Origin: a bacterium
Lineage (GTDB): Bacteria > UBP6 > UBA1177
Reading direction: 5' to 3'
Length of the DNA stretch: 64,000 nt
Assembly (NCBI GenBank): GCA_017963125.1
Contig: JAGCUA010000002.1
Location: forward strand, 40,356 to 104,355
Positions 1 through 8,942 of this stretch are shown here, one piece after another. The notes under the pieces were generated by a model. That model was not told the DNA's origin. It was given only the letters and a program-made list of their open reading frames with translations, and did not search any database. The first letter of the stretch is position 1, and every line of letters begins with the position of its first letter. Both the position numbers and the translations under genes were made by a program.

Positions 1-2
1 TT

Positions 3-770
3 GTCGGCTACACTTGGGACAACGAAAAAATACCGCGCATTTTCGTGGAAAAGATCCCTGAAGAGATCAAACAACTCGAGGGGATCGAGCGCAGACAGTT
101 TTTTATCAAACTGCTCCTTCCTTTAGTTCTGCTCGAAAACGAAAAAATTACGGCTGAACATGACAAAATCGTTCCGGTCGCGGCAAAAAAAGAGTGGAAT
201 GCCGAAGATGTGAAAATTATCAGCGAGATTGCCGAAAAATACAACATCATCGACGAAGGTCAGGATATTTCTGCGATAACGGAAGAGGAAAAAGAGAAGA
301 TCCGCTATTTTCTCGACCACAAGATCCGTCCTGTGCCGCCGGCGATCGCGATCGGTCAGGCCGCGCTTGAATCGGGCTGGGGGACAAGCCGCTTCGTTTT
401 TGAAGGAAACAACCTTTTCGGGCACGTTTCGCCTGATCCGACGAAAGGGATAAAGCCGAAAAACTGGAGCGGGAACCAGCGCCACATCAGGATCTTCGAT
501 TCGATCCAGGATTCGATTTCGGCATACATGCTAAACCTGAACCGTAACCGTGCCTACAACAAATTCCGCTGGTTCAGACGGACTCATCCAGACAATCTTT
601 CTAAAATGGCTGAAGGTTTCGACAGATACGCCATCATAAAAGAGGCTTACATCGGCCGTCTGCAGAGCGTGATGTTCAAGTTCGGGGTTTATAAAATCAA
701 CAACGCAAAGCTCGATTCGGGCGAAAGCGCGAAAGTCATCGAAAAAGTTTCCCAACCATACATCAACTGA
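3..770 (+). CDS. Bax-like glucosaminidase-domain protein (5' partial)
   Basis: The reading frame is open to the left edge, so the true start lies outside the window; an internal GTG at 45 is unlikely to be the start because the upstream residues continue the family pattern. The protein resembles the E. coli Bax family (glucosaminidase fold). It has a helical N-terminal part with 'FFIKLLLPLVL', followed by the domain containing 'QAALESGWGTSRF', whose Glu is the expected catalytic acid, and 'NLFGHVS'. It likely cleaves peptidoglycan glycan strands in the envelope. The signal peptide, if any, is upstream and not visible. It is 37 bp from folC on the same strand. Family assignment is fairly secure; the physiological role is inferred. 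Confidence 0.8.
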   Translation, partial: VGYTWDNEKIPRIFVEKIPEEIKQLEGIERRQFFIKLLLPLVLLENEKITAEHDKIVPVAAKKEWNAEDVKIISEIAEKYNIIDEGQDISAITEEEKEKIRYFLDHKIRPVPPAIAIGQAALESGWGTSRFVFEGNNLFGHVSPDPTKGIKPKNWSGNQRHIRIFDSIQDSISAYMLNLNRNRAYNKFRWFRRTHPDNLSKMAEGFDRYAIIKEAYIGRLQSVMFKFGVYKINNAKLDSGESAKVIEKVSQPYIN

Positions 771-806
771 CACTTTTCAAAAACACATGAAATTTCAAGG
801 AGACAA

Positions 807-2006
807 ATGATGCCGCAGCAGGATGATTTTTTGCAGCAGCTTTACAGCAGACGCGGCGGGATAAAACTCGGTCTCGGCCGTGTTGCAGACGCGTTTCCGG
901 TGATTTTTGAGAAAAACATTCCGGTTTATCACGTTGCCGGCACGAACGGAAAGGGAACGGCGGTTTATTCGCTCGATCACATTCTGCGTTCCAACGGACT
1001 CAAAACGGGAAGGTTCGTCTCTCCGCATCTTTTAAGATACAACGAGCGTATTTCGGTAGACGGAGCAGACATCGCAGACGGCGAAGTGCGTGGAATTTAC
1101 GATTATCTTGAGAAAAAGATAAGTAATTTTGAAGAGTTGTCTTTCTTTGAGATAACATTTCTGATCGCGTGGAAGTATTTTGAAATTTCAGGCTGCGACC
1201 GCGCAGTTTTTGAAGTAGGGCTAGGCGGAAGGCTTGATGCAACCAACGTGATCGGAGGTCCGAAAACGGATATCATCACTTCGATCGGGCTCGACCATAC
1301 ACATATTTTAGGCGATACACTTGAAAAAATCGCACTCGAAAAACTCGGGATCGTGAAAAAAGATGACTTGGTTCTGATGGGCGGCAGTGCAGATCCTGCG
1401 TTTGACAAGTGGATGGCAGAAGTCGCTCTTTCTAAAGGTGCTCAAAGCGTTGACGATGATTCCCTTGATCTCGAAATCGCTTTTCCTCCGAGCTGCATGA
1501 GCCCGGAACAGCGGAAAAACGTGCGTCTTGCAGTAAAAGCAGCCCTTATGAGCGAAGAAAAAGGCTTGAAAATCCCTGATTTCAGCGGGATGAAGATCCC
1601 TGCAAGGTTCGAATTTATCGAACCCGATATCGTCACTGATGTCGCACACAATCCGCCGGCGATAGGATCTCTTGCAAAAACAGTGAAAGAGCGGCTTGGC
1701 AAAGTTGTCGTTCTTTACGGCGCGATGAAAGATAAGGATGTTACAAAAGTGCTTGATCTTATTGGAGAAATAACAGATTCAATATATGTCGTCAATCTTG
1801 AAGCCGATAACGACCGCGGCGCAAAAGTGGGGGATATTCTCGATCGTGCAGATTCAAAGGTTTCAAACAAAATAAAGTATGCGGAAACCGATGAAAAAAC
1901 GATGGAAGAAGCGCTTGCATTTGCCCGTCAGAATGGAAAAAAACTTCTTGTCACCGGAAGTTTTCACACTGTTGAAAAATTTATGAGTTATAAAAAATAT
2001 TCGTGA
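807..2006 (+). CDS. folC: Folylpolyglutamate synthase / dihydrofolate synthase
   Basis: A 399-residue cytosolic Mur-ligase-family enzyme that adds glutamate to folates using ATP. The P-loop GTNGKGT is at residues 45-51. The family block 'GLGGRLDATNV' follows near residue 140, then 'TSIGLDHTHILG' and 'EKLGIVKK'. The C-terminal domain has 'VTDVAHNPPA' and ends with 'VTGSFHTVEKF', both typical of FolC. Length is slightly below E. coli FolC (about 420), normal for short members. The start ATG at 807 has an AAGGAG-type RBS just upstream; a second in-frame ATG at 810 is equally possible. Whether it also has dihydrofolate synthase activity cannot be read from sequence. Confidence 0.93.
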   Translation: MMPQQDDFLQQLYSRRGGIKLGLGRVADAFPVIFEKNIPVYHVAGTNGKGTAVYSLDHILRSNGLKTGRFVSPHLLRYNERISVDGADIADGEVRGIYDYLEKKISNFEELSFFEITFLIAWKYFEISGCDRAVFEVGLGGRLDATNVIGGPKTDIITSIGLDHTHILGDTLEKIALEKLGIVKKDDLVLMGGSADPAFDKWMAEVALSKGAQSVDDDSLDLEIAFPPSCMSPEQRKNVRLAVKAALMSEEKGLKIPDFSGMKIPARFEFIEPDIVTDVAHNPPAIGSLAKTVKERLGKVVVLYGAMKDKDVTKVLDLIGEITDSIYVVNLEADNDRGAKVGDILDRADSKVSNKIKYAETDEKTMEEALAFARQNGKKLLVTGSFHTVEKFMSYKKYS

Positions 2007-2078
2007 CGCTATGCTCGTTTGATTTAATATCGAGATGTGTCAGATTTTATCGTAGTTTTAGTCGAAATAAATTTATAT

Positions 2079-2106
2079 TTGACAAATTCATTTTCGTAAT
2101 TATTTT
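2079..2106 (+). promoter_or_regulatory. Sigma70-type promoter for beta-helix lipoprotein pair
   Basis: TTGACA (2079-2084), 16-bp spacer, TATTTT (2101-2106), lying in the AT-rich 134-bp gap before the lipoprotein gene that starts at 2141. The -35 is a perfect consensus match. Confidence 0.5.
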
Positions 2107-2140
2107 ACGTCCTGTAATTTGATTTTTTTAAGGTGGGATC

Positions 2141-3184
2141 ATGATTAGAATTTATTTTATCTTATTTTGTGTTTTGTTTTTGTCGTGTTCGGAAAACGGA
2201 ATGCCGGATTATTCTCTGCCCGAAGAGTGCGGAGGGAAGTGTTATTCCGCGCATGACGTCAATTCTTTTCAGGATGCGCTTATTGATGCCGCAGCCGCTT
2301 TTTCAAACTGCGTGTGTCTCGGAAGCGGAGTTTTCGAAGGTTCAGTTGTGGTCGCAAAGCCTTTGAGGATCATCGGAAGAAAGGACGGCACGAGCTATTT
2401 GAAGAGCCTTGCTGTTTCTGATACTTCAGGTGTTCTGCTGAAAGATTTTTCTTTCAAAAACGTCATGGCAGATCAGGCGGCGCTCTTTATTTCCGGAAGT
2501 TCTGTCGAGATCGATAATGTTTCTTTGTCGGGCATAGGCGCATCTTCTGTTTTCGGCGGCCGCGGGATCGTGATTTCAGGTACGGAGTCTGAAGTTTTTA
2601 TAAGAAATTCCAGGATCGATAAGAGTGACGGGACAGGGATCCTGATAAACGGTTCTCACAGAGTCACTCTCGAGAACGTCTCTCTTTCAAAATGCGGTTT
2701 CGCCGCTTTATGGGCGCAGAATCAAAGCGGAAAAAGAGGTGTTTTGTCTGTTTCAGGCAGCACTTTTTCCGATAACGGCGCGGCGGCAGTCGAAATACTG
2801 GGAAACACTGCTCTTAAAATTTCCGACACATCGGTCGAAGGAGTGAAAAAGAGGGAAGTCATGCTTGAAAGCGTGGGTGACGGGATAGTCGTAAAGAGCG
2901 CTTTTCTTGCCGAAACCGGTTCTCTTTCCATTGAAAACAGTTCAATAAGCGGTTTTGCACGGGCCGGAGTGATTTTAGACGGTGCAGGCGGTTCTTCGGA
3001 GGTGTCTGCCTCTTTCAAGGGTCTTTCGGTCTTTTCCGAAAGCGGAAGTTACGGACTTGTCGTACAGAATGCAGTTGAAGATACCGCTTTGCGTGACGGG
3101 ATCTTGCGGAACGACTTTTCGTCAGCCGATATGAAACGCAGTGAAGAACTTTTTATAATAGAGACTTTTTTTGAAGTGCAGTGA
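2141..3184 (+). CDS. Right-handed beta-helix lipoprotein
   Basis: A 347-residue predicted lipoprotein: hydrophobic signal and lipobox 'LFLSC' at the N-terminus. The rest is made of short repeating strands such as 'LRIIGRKDG', 'VSLSGIGAS', 'SRIDKSDGTGILING', 'VSLSKCGFAAL', the pattern of parallel beta-helix (PbH1) folds. Beta-helix proteins often bind or cleave polysaccharide, but I see no recognisable catalytic set, so function is unknown. The stop codon overlaps the next ATG by one base, and the downstream protein is a paralog of the same type, so the two are probably co-translated. A candidate promoter lies at 2079-2106. Confidence 0.8.
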   Translation: MIRIYFILFCVLFLSCSENGMPDYSLPEECGGKCYSAHDVNSFQDALIDAAAAFSNCVCLGSGVFEGSVVVAKPLRIIGRKDGTSYLKSLAVSDTSGVLLKDFSFKNVMADQAALFISGSSVEIDNVSLSGIGASSVFGGRGIVISGTESEVFIRNSRIDKSDGTGILINGSHRVTLENVSLSKCGFAALWAQNQSGKRGVLSVSGSTFSDNGAAAVEILGNTALKISDTSVEGVKKREVMLESVGDGIVVKSAFLAETGSLSIENSSISGFARAGVILDGAGGSSEVSASFKGLSVFSESGSYGLVVQNAVEDTALRDGILRNDFSSADMKRSEELFIIETFFEVQ

Positions 3185-4884
3185 TGTTTTTGATACTTGT
3201 TTTTATTGCCTTTTTTACTTTTTCCTGCGGTGTGGCTCCGGAAAAGGGGGACAATATTCCGGTCGAAAATGAAGAACCTGACGAATTTCCGGATGAAGAG
3301 AGTGAAGTTTGCGCAGAAAACACTGTTGCGTACCGGAAGCCCGAACCTCCCGGAAAACCTGAAATCGCGGAAATCAGAAAATACGACAAAAATTTTGACT
3401 GTCTTCCTCTGCCTGAACCCGAAAACGGCGAACTTATCTTAGGTGACGGATGCTTTTCCGGCTGTATAAAAGCTGAAACCAGACTCAGGATTTCCGGAAA
3501 CGGTGCCGGAAACACCATGATAGTTTGTGATGATGAAGAAAATCAGGCTGTTGTAGAAGTCCTTCCGAATGCAGAGTTTTCTTTGGAAGATATTTCGCTT
3601 TCAGGCAGGGTGCGCTGCATTTTTGCCGGAAACGGAAGCTCTACAACTGTGAAAAAGAGCGTTCTTTCGCACTGCATGAAAGGAGGGATAAACATCTGCC
3701 CTGACGAGGCCGGATGCCGCGCCGATCTTAGTGTGTCGGAGAGTTTTATAGGTGATATCGACGAAGCTGCATCAGGGATAAGTTACGGAATTTCTTTCGG
3801 AAACGGTTATCTGAGTGTTTCCGGAAGCGAAATCTCGGGAGTGAATTCTTTCGGCATAGCGGTCTGGGGAGAGAGTGGAAACAATAATCGGATAATTGTA
3901 GAAAATTCCGTTATTTCAGGCGTTTACGGCGGGCTCAGAAGTTATGAAGGACTCGGTTTTTATGCGGAAAACTCGGCCGACATAACTATAAAGAACAGTT
4001 CGGTTTCAGATGCTGCGACATCGTTTGTTCTGGTTTCTTCCGATAGTGATGAAATAAATCTGAAACTCGTTGATTTTTCTGCTGAAAATATACTCGAAAC
4101 CTCTGAGGAGCAGGGCGGTATCGTTCTCGACGGCAGAGTAAACGGGTGTTTTGAAAGGGTTTCAGTTAAAACGAGCAGGGGAAACGGCATTTTTTCGCTG
4201 GGAGCGGTGCTTTATGCCGAAGATCTGACGGTAGAATCGGTATTTTCCGACGGTCTCGGGGAAAACGGATTCGCTCTTCAGCTTGTTGACGGAAGCGAAA
4301 GTTTCATAAAGCGTCTTTCGGTAATTTCGGCTGAAAAAGCCGGAGTCCTGCTTGACGGCGGATGCAGCGCAGAAATCGAGGATTTTGAAATAGTTTCAAC
4401 TAAATCGGACGTTTATTCCGGCGAATTCGGAGTCGGAGCGGCGATCCAGAACGGAGCCGCAGCGGTGCTGAAAAACGGTATTCTCTCAGAGAACAGGGAA
4501 ACGGGAGTTCTTGCTGTAAGTGCTGAAATTTCTTTGGAAAATGTTGAAATAAGGAATACTCTGCCGCGCAGGTGCACAGAGCTCGGGAACTGTGTTTTTG
4601 CCCCGAAGACCGATTTCGGACACGGAATATCGCTTTATTTTTCTTCGCTGCTGAGATTTGATTCCATGACACTTTTCAACAACAACAACGGCTTGAACAT
4701 CGCCGCTTCAGAGGTGAGGAGTTTCGGCTCGAAGAAGATGTTCTTCGGAAATAATACGACCGCTGTTAATGCATGGAATATCAATGACTTGAGCGCATTG
4801 GAAGAAAGCTTGTCAAACTCTTCGTTCTGCGGCAACGCTTCCGTGTTCACTTCCGATTCACAGCCTGTCAGGGACGCTTTGTGA
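3184..4884 (+). CDS. Right-handed beta-helix lipoprotein (paralog)
   Basis: A longer version (about 566 residues) of the upstream protein: lipobox 'FTFSC', then an acidic segment rich in Glu/Asp, then repeated beta-helix turns such as 'LSVSGSEISGVNSFGIAVW', 'GLGFYAENSADITIKNS' and 'GILSENRETGVLAV'. The chosen ATG at 3184 shares one base with the upstream TGA; a GTG one codon earlier (3181) is also possible. No separate RBS is evident, so translation is probably coupled. It is likely anchored in the outer membrane or periplasm. No active-site motif is recognised; a ligand-binding or adhesive role is only an inference from the fold. Confidence 0.8.
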   Translation: MFLILVFIAFFTFSCGVAPEKGDNIPVENEEPDEFPDEESEVCAENTVAYRKPEPPGKPEIAEIRKYDKNFDCLPLPEPENGELILGDGCFSGCIKAETRLRISGNGAGNTMIVCDDEENQAVVEVLPNAEFSLEDISLSGRVRCIFAGNGSSTTVKKSVLSHCMKGGINICPDEAGCRADLSVSESFIGDIDEAASGISYGISFGNGYLSVSGSEISGVNSFGIAVWGESGNNNRIIVENSVISGVYGGLRSYEGLGFYAENSADITIKNSSVSDAATSFVLVSSDSDEINLKLVDFSAENILETSEEQGGIVLDGRVNGCFERVSVKTSRGNGIFSLGAVLYAEDLTVESVFSDGLGENGFALQLVDGSESFIKRLSVISAEKAGVLLDGGCSAEIEDFEIVSTKSDVYSGEFGVGAAIQNGAAAVLKNGILSENRETGVLAVSAEISLENVEIRNTLPRRCTELGNCVFAPKTDFGHGISLYFSSLLRFDSMTLFNNNNGLNIAASEVRSFGSKKMFFGNNTTAVNAWNINDLSALEESLSNSSFCGNASVFTSDSQPVRDAL

Positions 4885-4901
4885 TTTTTTCTTTAATTTA
4901 A

Positions 4902-4929
4902 TTGTAATATATATTTAAGTGAGTAAAAT
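4902..4929 (+). promoter_or_regulatory. Sigma70-type promoter for PPIase-prfB operon
   Basis: TTGTAA (4902-4907), 16-bp spacer, TAAAAT (4924-4929), followed by a TTGCGG start region, 20 bp upstream of the ATG at 4950. It probably drives the tightly packed run that includes prfB and lgt. Confidence 0.5.
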
Positions 4930-4949
4930 TTGCGGTCTTCGGAGGTGAA

Positions 4950-5783
4950 ATGAGCCGCTTTTTTTATGTTTTTGCAGCAGTTTTGTTGATTCTGACGGCA
5001 TGCGGAAAGTTAAAGGATGATCCTATCGTTTACGTTTTCAAAGGTGATGTCGTCTCTGTTTCCGATTTCAAGCTGAAATACAATCTCTGGCTGCGTCAGA
5101 ACAATATGCCCGATACTGAAGAGATGCGGAAAAACTATCTGTTCCGCGAGCTTTCAGAAAAATTTCTCTACGAAAAGGGAAAGAGCGAAGGTGTCGGCGA
5201 TATTCCGGAAATCAAGAATAAAATCGATGATTTCAAAAGAAAAACCATCGTCGAGTATATGAGCCGCAGGACTAAACGCGAAGTTTATGCGATAGACGAC
5301 GAGGCGGTGCGGCAGTATTACATCGAAAACAAAGACAAATTCCTGCGGGACAAACTCTACCGTCTTTATGCTGTCAGGGTTACTAACAAGAAAAATGCCG
5401 AAGATATAACGCAGCAGCTTAGATCCGGAGCGAGCATCAGGATACTTTCTGCAACTCTTTCCGACGACGAGATCTTAGCGAGAAACAACGGCGACTGGGG
5501 GCTTTTCAGTGCCGATGTGATGGGAGAATCGTGGAAAGACGATGTCCTCGCGAGTTTCCCGGGCGAAATACTCGGTCCTTATCTTGACAGCGAGAACTTT
5601 TATACAATAATCGAGATCGCCGGTTTCGCCTACAAGAGACACTTGAGTTTCAATCTGGCTTATCCGCTGATAGTTGAAGAGCTGATAGCGAAATACGGCA
5701 CTGAAAAATGGGACGGGTACCGTGATAAGATGATGACTGAATACGGTGCGAAAATAAATGTCGAAAATCTAAGGTGGAAATAA
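4950..5783 (+). CDS. Parvulin-like peptidyl-prolyl isomerase lipoprotein
   Basis: A 277-residue predicted lipoprotein (lipobox 'LILTAC') with the layout of PrsA/SurA-type chaperones. A helical N-terminal segment resembling SurA-N includes 'NYLFRELSEKFLYEKGKSEG'. It is followed by a degenerate parvulin region: 'NAEDITQQLRSGASIRILS', then 'NNGDWGLFS' and 'FPGEILGPY', which correspond to the rotamase GG-x-LG and Gev-gP positions. It would assist folding of exported proteins. The RBS GGAGG is close to the ATG. The stop overlaps the prfB ATG by one base. Isomerase activity is uncertain because the parvulin core is weakly conserved. Confidence 0.75.
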   Translation: MSRFFYVFAAVLLILTACGKLKDDPIVYVFKGDVVSVSDFKLKYNLWLRQNNMPDTEEMRKNYLFRELSEKFLYEKGKSEGVGDIPEIKNKIDDFKRKTIVEYMSRRTKREVYAIDDEAVRQYYIENKDKFLRDKLYRLYAVRVTNKKNAEDITQQLRSGASIRILSATLSDDEILARNNGDWGLFSADVMGESWKDDVLASFPGEILGPYLDSENFYTIIEIAGFAYKRHLSFNLAYPLIVEELIAKYGTEKWDGYRDKMMTEYGAKINVENLRWK

Positions 5784-6907
5784 TGCCTCTGACGTCGAAA
5801 GATCTGGAACAGAAACTTACGGAACTTGACCAGAAATCGAAGATTTTCTTTGAATCTCTTGCCATAAATTCAAAAAGAGAGCGTCTCGGTGAGCTGAAAA
5901 AACAGCTCGATCAGCCTGAAATATGGTCCGATACGGCGAAAATGGCGGCTCTCAACAAGGAAAAAAGGGTGCTTGAGAGCAGTCTGGAACTATATTCGAA
6001 ACTTGAATCCGATATCGAAGAACTGACTCTTGCGAAAGAGCTGTTTGACGAGGATCCTTCGATCGAAGGCGAGGCTGAGGCTATGCTCGGCGCGATAGAC
6101 GAACTTGTCGAAAAGATCGAATTCCAGAAGATGCTCGGCGGAAAAACAGACCTTATGAACGCGATCGTCAGCATAAACGCAGGTGCCGGCGGAAGAGAGT
6201 CGCAGGACTGGGCGGTAATGCTCTCGAGAATGTATGCGAGATGGTGCGAGAGGAAAGGCTACGGTCTTGAAGTTATCGACAAAAACACAGGCGATGACGC
6301 GACGGCGATAAAGAACATCACTTTCATTGCCGAAGGCGATTACGCATACGGTTATCTCAAGGCGGAAATCGGCATCCACAGACTTGTCAGGATAAGCCCG
6401 TTCGATGCCAACAAACGCCGTCACACCTCGTTTGCGAGCGTTTTTGTTACACCCGAAATCGACGATTCGATCGAAATAGAAATCGACGAAAAAGACCTGA
6501 AAATCGATACCTACCGTTCGGGCGGCGCAGGCGGCCAGCATGTCAACAAGACCGATTCGGCGATAAGGATAACGCACATTCCGACAGGAATCGTTGTCCA
6601 GTGCCAGAACGACAGAAGCCAGCACAAGAACAAGGCTACGGCGATGAAGATCCTGAAATCGCGCCTTTACGAATTCGAACTTCAGAAAAAACAGGAGGAA
6701 TCATCCGAAATCGAAAAACAGAAAATGGGGATCGACTTCGGAAGCCAGATAAGAAGCTACGTTCTGCATCCTTACAAGATGGTCAAGGATCACAGAACCG
6801 ATTTTGAGACCGGAAACGCCGACGCGGTGCTTGACGGGGAACCTATTTTAGACAAATTCATGGAAGATTATTTACTTAAAGAAGGGGAATCAAATGAAAA
6901 CAACTAA
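5783..6907 (+). CDS. prfB: Peptide chain release factor 2
   Basis: A class I release factor that reads UGA/UAA. The tripeptide anticodon SPF is present ('RISPFDANKRRH'), which marks RF2 rather than RF1 (PxT). The hydrolysis motif GGQ is in 'SGGAGGQHVNKTDSAI'. The ATG at 5783 is chosen because AAGGTGG (5771-5777) sits at proper spacing and the ATG overlaps the upstream TAA; the GTG at 5774 lies inside that RBS. Length is about 374 residues, normal. The usual programmed +1 frameshift is absent: where most bacteria have CTT-TGA-C, this gene reads 'SLA' (TCT CTT GCC, 5855-5863) in an uninterrupted frame. It overlaps the next gene by 14 bp. Confidence 0.97.
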   Translation: MPLTSKDLEQKLTELDQKSKIFFESLAINSKRERLGELKKQLDQPEIWSDTAKMAALNKEKRVLESSLELYSKLESDIEELTLAKELFDEDPSIEGEAEAMLGAIDELVEKIEFQKMLGGKTDLMNAIVSINAGAGGRESQDWAVMLSRMYARWCERKGYGLEVIDKNTGDDATAIKNITFIAEGDYAYGYLKAEIGIHRLVRISPFDANKRRHTSFASVFVTPEIDDSIEIEIDEKDLKIDTYRSGGAGGQHVNKTDSAIRITHIPTGIVVQCQNDRSQHKNKATAMKILKSRLYEFELQKKQEESSEIEKQKMGIDFGSQIRSYVLHPYKMVKDHRTDFETGNADAVLDGEPILDKFMEDYLLKEGESNENN

Positions 6908-8027
6908 CAAGATCGCTTGCATGCTTTCGGCTTTTCTTTTTGCCGTGCTGCTCACTTCATGTTCGGAATTCATGCTTATTCCGATCTCGATCGACTATCC
7001 TTTCGATCAGGGCAGCGAAGCAAGTCCCTCGACTTACAAAATCAACATCACCGAAGGACTTCAGGGTGTTGAAAAAATCTTTAACAACGAGGTTCTGCTC
7101 GTAACGAACACTCTTTTCAAAGATCTGAATATCCCCGATGCGGAGATCACGAAGTATCCTGAGTTTCTGACTGACGACATTCTTGATCTTATTGCCGGAA
7201 AAACCATCCACAAAGAGATCGATTTCAAGATCCCGATGGTCGAAGAGCTTCAGCATCAGGACCTTCCGTTTTCGATCTGCGATTTCGAGGCTGCGGATTT
7301 CAACAGCAAGGACGATGTAACGAACACTCACATGATTCTTGCGAATATTTCGAGTTTCTGTGCTTTGTCTGAAGCCGAAAGGGAAGTCGAGATCGACAGA
7401 TGCAAGTTAGAGGCCGATGAGACCTGCCTCCATCTGGAAGTCCATCAGGAGAACGAATCGATGAAAATCAAGATGGCTGAGCAGAAGGACCTCAAAAAAT
7501 ACAAGAAATACCTCAACAAGATCTACTCGGCAACTTTGAACGAACTTACTTTCACGATCAAAAATCCGCCGAATGTCGCTGCCGGAAACAATGCATTCAG
7601 AATGAAAGCCGAACTTTACGCTCAGAAGATCGATCCATTCAGAGTCGACGGTGTTACGCCTTGCAAAGACGGAGACGACCTCAAACAGTGCATATATCAG
7701 GGTGTCAGCGAAGAAGGAATTCCTGAGAATTATTTCTCTGCGACGATAAGCGATGACTCTGCAACAGACGGTACTATTTCGGAAAAAAAGAAATACCTCA
7801 TCGGCGTTTTCGAGACCGATGATGATACATATTCTTCGGAACAGATCATGAATCTGATCTACACTTACGAAGGAAAAGATACCCTTCAGCATGCGATAAA
7901 ACACCTCGATTTCCAGCTCGGAATCAAGAGCTACTACATTTTCTATCCGCAGGCTCTGAAACCTGAAGGAACTCTCGAAGCAAGCATCAAAGCAAAACTT
8001 CTTTTCAATGTTGAACCTCTTAACTAA
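6894..8027 (+). CDS. Lipoprotein of unknown function
   Basis: A 377-residue predicted lipoprotein with lipobox 'LLTSC' (Cys23). The mature part has no domain I recognise; it is mixed alpha/beta with paired cysteines ('FSICDF', 'DRCKLEADETC', 'TPCKDGDDLKQC') that suggest an oxidising periplasmic location. The start overlaps the end of prfB by 14 bp and has an AAGGGGA RBS inside prfB, so it belongs to that operon. It ends 25 bp before lgt, the enzyme that would lipidate it. No function can be assigned. Confidence 0.75.
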   Translation: MKTTNKIACMLSAFLFAVLLTSCSEFMLIPISIDYPFDQGSEASPSTYKINITEGLQGVEKIFNNEVLLVTNTLFKDLNIPDAEITKYPEFLTDDILDLIAGKTIHKEIDFKIPMVEELQHQDLPFSICDFEAADFNSKDDVTNTHMILANISSFCALSEAEREVEIDRCKLEADETCLHLEVHQENESMKIKMAEQKDLKKYKKYLNKIYSATLNELTFTIKNPPNVAAGNNAFRMKAELYAQKIDPFRVDGVTPCKDGDDLKQCIYQGVSEEGIPENYFSATISDDSATDGTISEKKKYLIGVFETDDDTYSSEQIMNLIYTYEGKDTLQHAIKHLDFQLGIKSYYIFYPQALKPEGTLEASIKAKLLFNVEPLN

Positions 8028-8051
8028 TTGATTTTGTTGGAGTTATTCTTG

Positions 8052-8942
8052 ATGAACGATTATATCGTCTGGGATGTCGATCCGGTGATCGCCCTCATCG
8101 GTCCTCTTCAGCTGAGATACTACGGGATCCTTTTTGCAACAGCCATCCTTATAGGTTTCTATCTTGCGAGAAGGATTTACAGAAAATACGGTTTCCCCGA
8201 TAAAATCGCTGATGATCTTCTGATCTGGGGCGTTGTTGCGACCGTCATCGGCGCACGTCTTGTCCACTGCCTTTTCTATGAACCGGCATACTACCTGAGC
8301 AATCCGCTTGAGATCCTCAAAGTCTACAAAGGCGGCATCGCGAGCCATGGCGCTACGGTAGGACTTATTTTTGCGGTTATTTTCATTTCCAGAAAATACA
8401 AAGTTACATTTACCGACCTTGCCGACGGTGTTGTTTTCCCCGGCATCATGGGTGCTACATTCGTTCGTCTCGGTAATTTTTTCAACAGTGAGATAGTCGG
8501 CAAGATAACGACTGTTCCATGGGGTTTCAAGTTCGTGAAAAATCCTGACGATATGAAACTTGCGATAAATGCTGCTACCGGACACTGCGATATTTCCAAA
8601 ATGGAGTGCCTGATAAACTACTGGCCTGTCCGCCATCCGTCTCAGCTTTACGAGGCTTTCGGCGCTTTCGTGATCCTGATAATCATGCTTGTTGTTTCCT
8701 GTGTCCGCAAAGACCACAGAAAGTCTGGGCTTTACACCGCTCTTTTCCTGATTCTTTATTTCTCATTCCGTTTCTGCATCGAGTTCATCAAGGAGTATCA
8801 GGTGTTCGAAGAAGGTCTCACGATGGGGCAGTATCTGAGTATCCCGTTCATAATTTTCGGATTTTGCGTTCTTTACCGTTTTCATAAAAAGCAGCCGGGG
8901 CTTGAGGCAGATGCAGATGGAAAGTCTAAGAGAAAAAAATAA
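8052..8942 (+). CDS. lgt: Prolipoprotein diacylglyceryl transferase
   Basis: An integral membrane enzyme that transfers diacylglycerol from phosphatidylglycerol to the lipobox Cys of prolipoproteins. Family motifs in order: 'LRYYGILFA', 'GGIASHGATVGL' (catalytic-region His), 'VRLGNFFNSEIVG' (Lgt signature) and 'RHPSQLYEAF'. About seven hydrophobic segments are seen. The ATG at 8052 is chosen over the TTG at 8028 because GGAG (8039-8042) is well placed and the protein then begins in the family's usual way. Length is 296 residues, close to the norm. It serves the many lipoproteins encoded around it. The C-terminus is Lys-rich and overlaps the start of the next gene. Confidence 0.96.
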   Translation: MNDYIVWDVDPVIALIGPLQLRYYGILFATAILIGFYLARRIYRKYGFPDKIADDLLIWGVVATVIGARLVHCLFYEPAYYLSNPLEILKVYKGGIASHGATVGLIFAVIFISRKYKVTFTDLADGVVFPGIMGATFVRLGNFFNSEIVGKITTVPWGFKFVKNPDDMKLAINAATGHCDISKMECLINYWPVRHPSQLYEAFGAFVILIIMLVVSCVRKDHRKSGLYTALFLILYFSFRFCIEFIKEYQVFEEGLTMGQYLSIPFIIFGFCVLYRFHKKQPGLEADADGKSKRKK

